Source: Fredinandcohnia onubensis
GTDB taxonomy: Bacteria > Bacillota > Bacilli > Bacillales > Bacillaceae_L
DNA length: 64,000 nt
Assembly: GCF_002734215.1 (NCBI RefSeq)
Contig: NZ_NSEB01000003.1
Location: forward strand, 79,523-143,522
Direction of reading: 5' to 3'
In this document: one piece after another, positions 60,532-64,000 of the stretch
How positions within the stretch are numbered: position 1 is the stretch's first letter
Layout: each line of letters opens with the position of its first letter
The notes under the pieces: model-generated
What the model saw: only the letters and a program-made list of their open reading frames with translations
Told to the model about the DNA's origin: nothing
Databases searched by the model: none
Made by a program: the position numbers and the translations under genes

Positions 60532-61969
60532 ATGAATGGTTTTGAAAGATTTAATTTAAGTGATGAAATTGTGAAGGCACTTTCGGGTTTGCGTTATCAA
60601 GATCCGACTGAAATTCAAGCGAAAGTGATACCTGTTGCGATGCAGAAAAATGATATTGTTGGAAAATCGCAAACCGGTAGTGGTAAGACTGCAGCTTTTG
60701 CGATTCCGATTTGTGAGTTGGTTGATTGGATTGAAAATAAGCCACAAGCCTTGATTTTAACACCAACGAGAGAGCTTGCTGTACAGGTGAAGGAAGATGT
60801 TATTCATATTGGTCGATTTAAGCGAATCAAAGCAACTGCTATTTTTGGAAAGCAATCCTATGAACGACAAAAGCTGGAGCTAAAGCAAAAGACACATGTA
60901 GTTGTGGGGACACCTGGGAGGGTACTAGACCATATACAAAAGGGAACGCTTTTCGTGGATCAAATAAAAATATCTAGTAATTGACGAAGCTGACGAGATG
61001 TTGAATATGGGCTTCATTGAACAAGTGGAGTCGATTATCCAAGCCCTTCCGACTGAGCGGGTTACGATGCTGTTTTCAGCAACATTACCTGAAGATGTTG
61101 AAGCTCTATCGGCCAAGTATATGAAAAAGCCAGAATATATTGAGGTTAAAAATCCAATTGTTGCAAAAGGAATGATTGAGCATTCTTTATTGAGTGTTGA
61201 AGAAGAAGATAAACTCTCACTTTTAAAGAACATTACGATTGTTGAAAATCCAGACAGCTGCATTATTTTTTGTGGAACACAGCAGGGTGTAGACGATTTG
61301 TATAAAAAACTGTCAAATGCCAATTATTCCTGTGGCAAAATCCACGGTGGTATGGTTCAAGAAGAGCGTTTCTCAGTGATGGATGATTTTAAGAAGGGTA
61401 AGTTTCGGTATTTAGTAGCGACAGATATTGCAGCAAGAGGGATAGATGTTGAGGATATTTCGCTTGTGATCAGTTTCGATGTGCCTCAGAATAAGGAGCG
61501 CTATGTTCATCGAATTGGAAGAACGGGTCGCGCAGGTAAAACTGGAAAAGCAATTACTCTCGCAACACCCCAAGAAGAAAATCTGGTAAAAGAAATTGAA
61601 GAATACATCGGTGAGGAGATACGGAACATCGACTCTCCAAGTAAGGAAGAAGTTGCTCGTGCAAAAGTAGCCTTTGTAGAAAAAATGAATGCTAAGCCAC
61701 GACTTAAACAAGACAAAGCAAAGCAAGTTAACAAAGATATTTTAAAACTCTATTTTAACGGCGGAAAGAAAAAGAAGCTCCGAGTGGTCGATTTTGTCGG
61801 AACGATTGCTAAAATTCCTGGAGTATCTGCAGATGATATTGGAATCATCACCATCCAGGAAAACGCAACCTATGTAGACATCCTAAACGGGAAAGGCCAA
61901 CGTGTTTTAACAGCAATGAAACAAACAACTATCAAGGGAAAACAACTAAAAGTATATATTGCAAAATAG
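60532..61969 (+). pseudogene. dbpA: DEAD-box RNA helicase DbpA/YxiN, interrupted by a +1 frameshift
   Basis: The first frame (60532-60984, 150 codons) carries the Q motif ([14 protein letters not shown]), Walker [18 protein letters not shown] and TPGR. It then meets TGA. One frame over, the protein continues as [16 protein letters not shown], motif III FSATLP, and [13 protein letters not shown], ending with the DbpA-type RNA-binding domain ([21 protein letters not shown]). The break is at the A5 run in CAAATAAAAATATC near 60965: removing one A restores a protein of about 478 residues, the YxiN length. DbpA/YxiN acts on 23S rRNA hairpin 92. It may be a real null allele, slippage-dependent, or a sequencing error. 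Confidence 0.88.
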
Positions 61970-61988
61970 CAAAACCTGACTTCATGTC

Positions 61989-62062
61989 CTAGGGTCCAAA
62001 CAGGTCTCTTGTTCCACCATTTTTTTCCTGGGACAAGGGACCTGTCCCTGTGACCCAACCGT
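61989..62062. repeat. GGGACAGGTCCC dispersed element, copy 9
   Basis: A degenerate left arm (CTAGGGTCCAAACAGGTCTCTTGTTCCACC), TTTTTTTCCT, and an intact right arm GGGACAAGGGACCTGTCCCTGTGACCCA. Confidence 0.85.
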
Positions 62063-62177
62063 TTCCACGTCCAGCCCACCCGCGCCCCAAATCGATGAAT
62101 TGCGGAAAAGGAATTTTGATGAGGTTGAGAGAATAGATTATTATATATAATTTTTGTTTTCTGAGAGGTTGGTTGAT

Positions 62178-63206
62178 TTGGGGATATTTTCGCGTAAGCC
62201 TGATTTTGAGATTCCTTCAAGTGGGATACAGTCGGTTGAAGTGGTTACTCTTGGTGTTATAAAGCAATCGATTTTAATTCAAGCGGACGATGTAACAAAG
62301 CCGGTTCTACTTTTTATTCATGGTGGCCCTTCTATGCCGTTACCAGGTATTTCTTCAAAGGGAAGGGATTATACGATCATCACGAATACGAAGGAACTAG
62401 TGAAAAAATTTGTAGTGGTCTTTTGGGATCAGCGTGGAACGGGTAAATCATATCATCAGGAAATTCCACAAGAGTCTATGACAATTGAACAATTTATTTC
62501 GGATGCGAATGAATTAGTGGACTATTTGCGGGACCGCTTTAAGCAGGAAAAGATTTTCCTTGCTGAACATTCATGGGGAACTACTATTGGATTAAACCTA
62601 GCTTCAAGGTATCCTGAAAAGTTTAATTCATATGTAGGAATTTCTCGGATTATTAGCTGGACAGAGAACGATGGATTTGCTCTCAGGTGGCTAAAGGAAG
62701 AAGCGAAAAGACGTGGAAATAAGAAAGCAATCACAGAACTAGAAAATGTAGGAGAACCACCTTATATTGAGAGTTTTGAACAGTGGAGTGTCATTCGAAA
62801 ATGGCAGCGTATCTTCAATACATTAGTCTATCAAACTGAAGATGCACCTGGGCTATTTGCACTCACAATGGATATGGTAAGGTCTGAGGAGTATTCATTG
62901 AAGGATGTGTACCATACATTTTATAAAGGCTTCAAGCTTATCTATTCACAGAGATTTATAGAAGAACTGGCTACAAATAACTTTATGGAGTCAGTACCCG
63001 AACTTCCTATACCCGTTACGTTTATTCACGGACGACATGATTTTCATGTGAATGGTAGCCTAGTAGAATCTTATTTTAATCAAATGGATGCACCAAAAGG
63101 AAAACGGATGATTTGGGTGGAGAAATCTGCGCATGCTTTTCATCCAAGTGATACAAAACGAATAGAGCAACATTTAATAGAAGAGTTAAGTCAATTGAAA
63201 TTGTAA
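62178..63206 (+). CDS. Alpha/beta hydrolase (S33 peptidase-like)
   Basis: This encodes 342 residues from TTG 62178, nine bases after GAGAGG; a TTG at 62154 has no ribosome site. The oxyanion loop is LFIHGGPSMP, followed by VFWDQRGTGKSYHQE. The nucleophile elbow is AEHSWGTTIGLN, so the usual Gly before His-Ser is Glu. The acid/His pair lies in HGRHDFHVNGS and KSAHAFHP. The cap is long and tryptophan-rich. It resembles proline iminopeptidases of S33, but the substrate is uncertain. Confidence 0.82.
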   Translation: MGIFSRKPDFEIPSSGIQSVEVVTLGVIKQSILIQADDVTKPVLLFIHGGPSMPLPGISSKGRDYTIITNTKELVKKFVVVFWDQRGTGKSYHQEIPQESMTIEQFISDANELVDYLRDRFKQEKIFLAEHSWGTTIGLNLASRYPEKFNSYVGISRIISWTENDGFALRWLKEEAKRRGNKKAITELENVGEPPYIESFEQWSVIRKWQRIFNTLVYQTEDAPGLFALTMDMVRSEEYSLKDVYHTFYKGFKLIYSQRFIEELATNNFMESVPELPIPVTFIHGRHDFHVNGSLVESYFNQMDAPKGKRMIWVEKSAHAFHPSDTKRIEQHLIEELSQLKL

Positions 63207-63225
63207 GAGGCAGAAGGGAGTTCCT

Positions 63226-63567
63226 ATGGATCTTGTTGAGATTACGATACTAGTCTTAATATGGGGAATATTTGGGTTCAATATTATCAAAGTATACAAT
63301 AAAGCAAAAAAAGAGAAACGTAATCAAATTTTTGACTATAAAAATTTCGAATTCTGGGAAGAAAGCATGCGGCTCATAGGTATACTGCTATTTATTTCAG
63401 GGCTAATTGCAGGTATTGCCTTAGTAAAACATATCGGTGCCTACTTATTAGCAAGCGGTTGGCTATTATCGGGCATTTTATTACTGAAGGAAAATAAGAA
63501 AAGAGGTGCCCTCATCATGATGGTGGCAGTCCTTTTTGGGGTAATTTATTATCTAATATGGTTTTAA
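63226..63567 (+). CDS. Small three- or four-helix membrane protein, unknown
   Basis: This encodes 113 residues with ribosome site AAGGGAG. Helices are ITILVLIWGIFGFNII, LIGILLFISGLIAGIALV, YLLASGWLLSGILLL and ALIMMVAVLFGVIYYLIWF. A charged loop (KKEKRNQIFDYKNFEFWEE) follows the first. It is 19 bases after the hydrolase stop and probably co-transcribed with it. Family not recognised. Confidence 0.72.
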   Translation: MDLVEITILVLIWGIFGFNIIKVYNKAKKEKRNQIFDYKNFEFWEESMRLIGILLFISGLIAGIALVKHIGAYLLASGWLLSGILLLKENKKRGALIMMVAVLFGVIYYLIWF

Positions 63568-63705
63568 GTCTGGGGCATCGGTGGGTGCTCCATTTTATAT
63601 TGTATATTCATATGAACAAAGACGTGCCGAACAGAATACTCTTAAATGGAGCAAGATATTGTTATAATTGGAAATAATAAAGGCGAGCGAAAAGGGGAGG
63701 ACAGT

Positions 63706-64000
63706 ATGACGAAGCAGAATGTAGATGACTATCTTCAGCAGGGGATACATGGGACGAAGGAAATAAAACCAGAAGAACGCAAACAATTTCTTGGAACCAT
63801 TAGGGAACGTGTATTATTGGCGTTAACTCAATCACAGATTAGAGAAAACAAGATTTTCCAAGAAGTCCAGGATGCATGTAAAAAAAACACCGGGGTACAT
63901 ATGTACTTAAATGGTCATATGAATTATCACTTTTTATCCAAATATGTGAAGCTGGCCAGTACAAACAACATGGAGTACACACTTGTCACGAACAAGGACT
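63706..64000 (+). CDS. YueI family protein, start only
   Basis: The frame starts at ATG 63706 with GGGGAGG upstream and is open to the window edge (98 residues). VDDYLQQGIHGTKEIKPEERKQFLGT and LGTIRERVLLALTQSQ match the DUF1694/YueI family. These are soluble proteins of unknown role. The C-terminal part lies beyond the window. Confidence 0.82.
   Translation, partial: MTKQNVDDYLQQGIHGTKEIKPEERKQFLGTIRERVLLALTQSQIRENKIFQEVQDACKKNTGVHMYLNGHMNYHFLSKYVKLASTNNMEYTLVTNKD

Noticed and set aside
1-64000. Insertion sequences, prophage or integrative-element attachment sites
   Set aside because: No transposase, recombinase, integrase or tRNA gene was found on either strand; the repeats seen are short, non-coding elements.

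Overview
The window looks like a chromosomal segment of a low-GC, endospore-forming-type Bacillaceae (Bacillus sensu lato). Supporting signs are strong AGGAGG ribosome sites, frequent TTG and GTG starts, YwmB, YueI, a preQ1-I riboswitch in front of queF, a CwlO-like endopeptidase and a B. subtilis-like art amino-acid transporter. No rRNA, tRNA, prophage, transposase or CRISPR-cas locus was seen. The species cannot be named from the sequence alone.

Layout. 0-9.7 kb: small housekeeping and hypothetical genes, a convergent c-di-GMP phosphodiesterase/cyclase pair, YbaK, a DUF2087/GIY-YIG pair, a HAD phosphatase and a DUF2207 membrane protein. 9.8-24.8 kb: glutamate dehydrogenase, CoA-disulfide-reductase-like flavoprotein, riboswitch-controlled queF, ATP-grasp enzyme, MFS pump, CwlO-like hydrolase, thioesterase, AbrB-family membrane protein, DinB protein, LytTR regulator with a CoA transferase, and small membrane proteins. 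24.9-33.1 kb: an orphan Opp-type permease pair, an arginine/polar amino acid ABC operon, an HD hydrolase, and a TetR-controlled ABC-2 exporter operon with a double operator. 33.1-37.4 kb: a ROK regulator divergent from transketolase-transaldolase. 39-49.3 kb: a nitrate-respiration-like island. 49.5-51.2 kb: a sodium:solute symporter with a 44-residue partner. 51.9-59.1 kb: a complete Gram-positive tad/flp pilus operon. 59.1-64 kb: MFS pump, frameshifted DbpA/YxiN RNA helicase, alpha/beta hydrolase and the start of a YueI protein.

The nitrate island (39005-49247) is the most interesting module. A cytoplasmic Mo-bisMGD enzyme of the NasC/NarB/NapA type (Cys as Mo ligand, no Tat signal) is encoded with a four-cluster ferredoxin, a Tat-exported Rieske protein, a NarI-like membrane cytochrome b, three small unknown proteins, and a NarK-type nitrate transporter fused to a C-terminal PAS domain. 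Around it lie a PAS histidine kinase/LuxR regulator pair, a GAF protein resembling NreA, and a Crp/Fnr regulator. I find AGGG-N4-CCCT-type boxes, like the published staphylococcal NreC site, at three promoters (nar operon, GAF gene, fnr gene). Each box centre lies 31.5 bp upstream of the -10 hexamer. This suggests one NreABC-like regulon driving an unconventional quinol-nitrate reductase.

The second theme is intergenic repeat architecture. Two distant arrays (4.6 kb and 37.5 kb) consist of the same hairpin repeated with a 52-bp period. A third array (19.5 kb) has a 53-bp period but an unrelated hairpin sequence. Nine dispersed GGGACAGGTCCC elements mostly sit against gene 3' ends, and at three genes the element itself supplies the TAG stop. 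Two further dispersed families (TTCAAACAAACGTTTGATTGAA and CCTCCGGCGGAT) are present.
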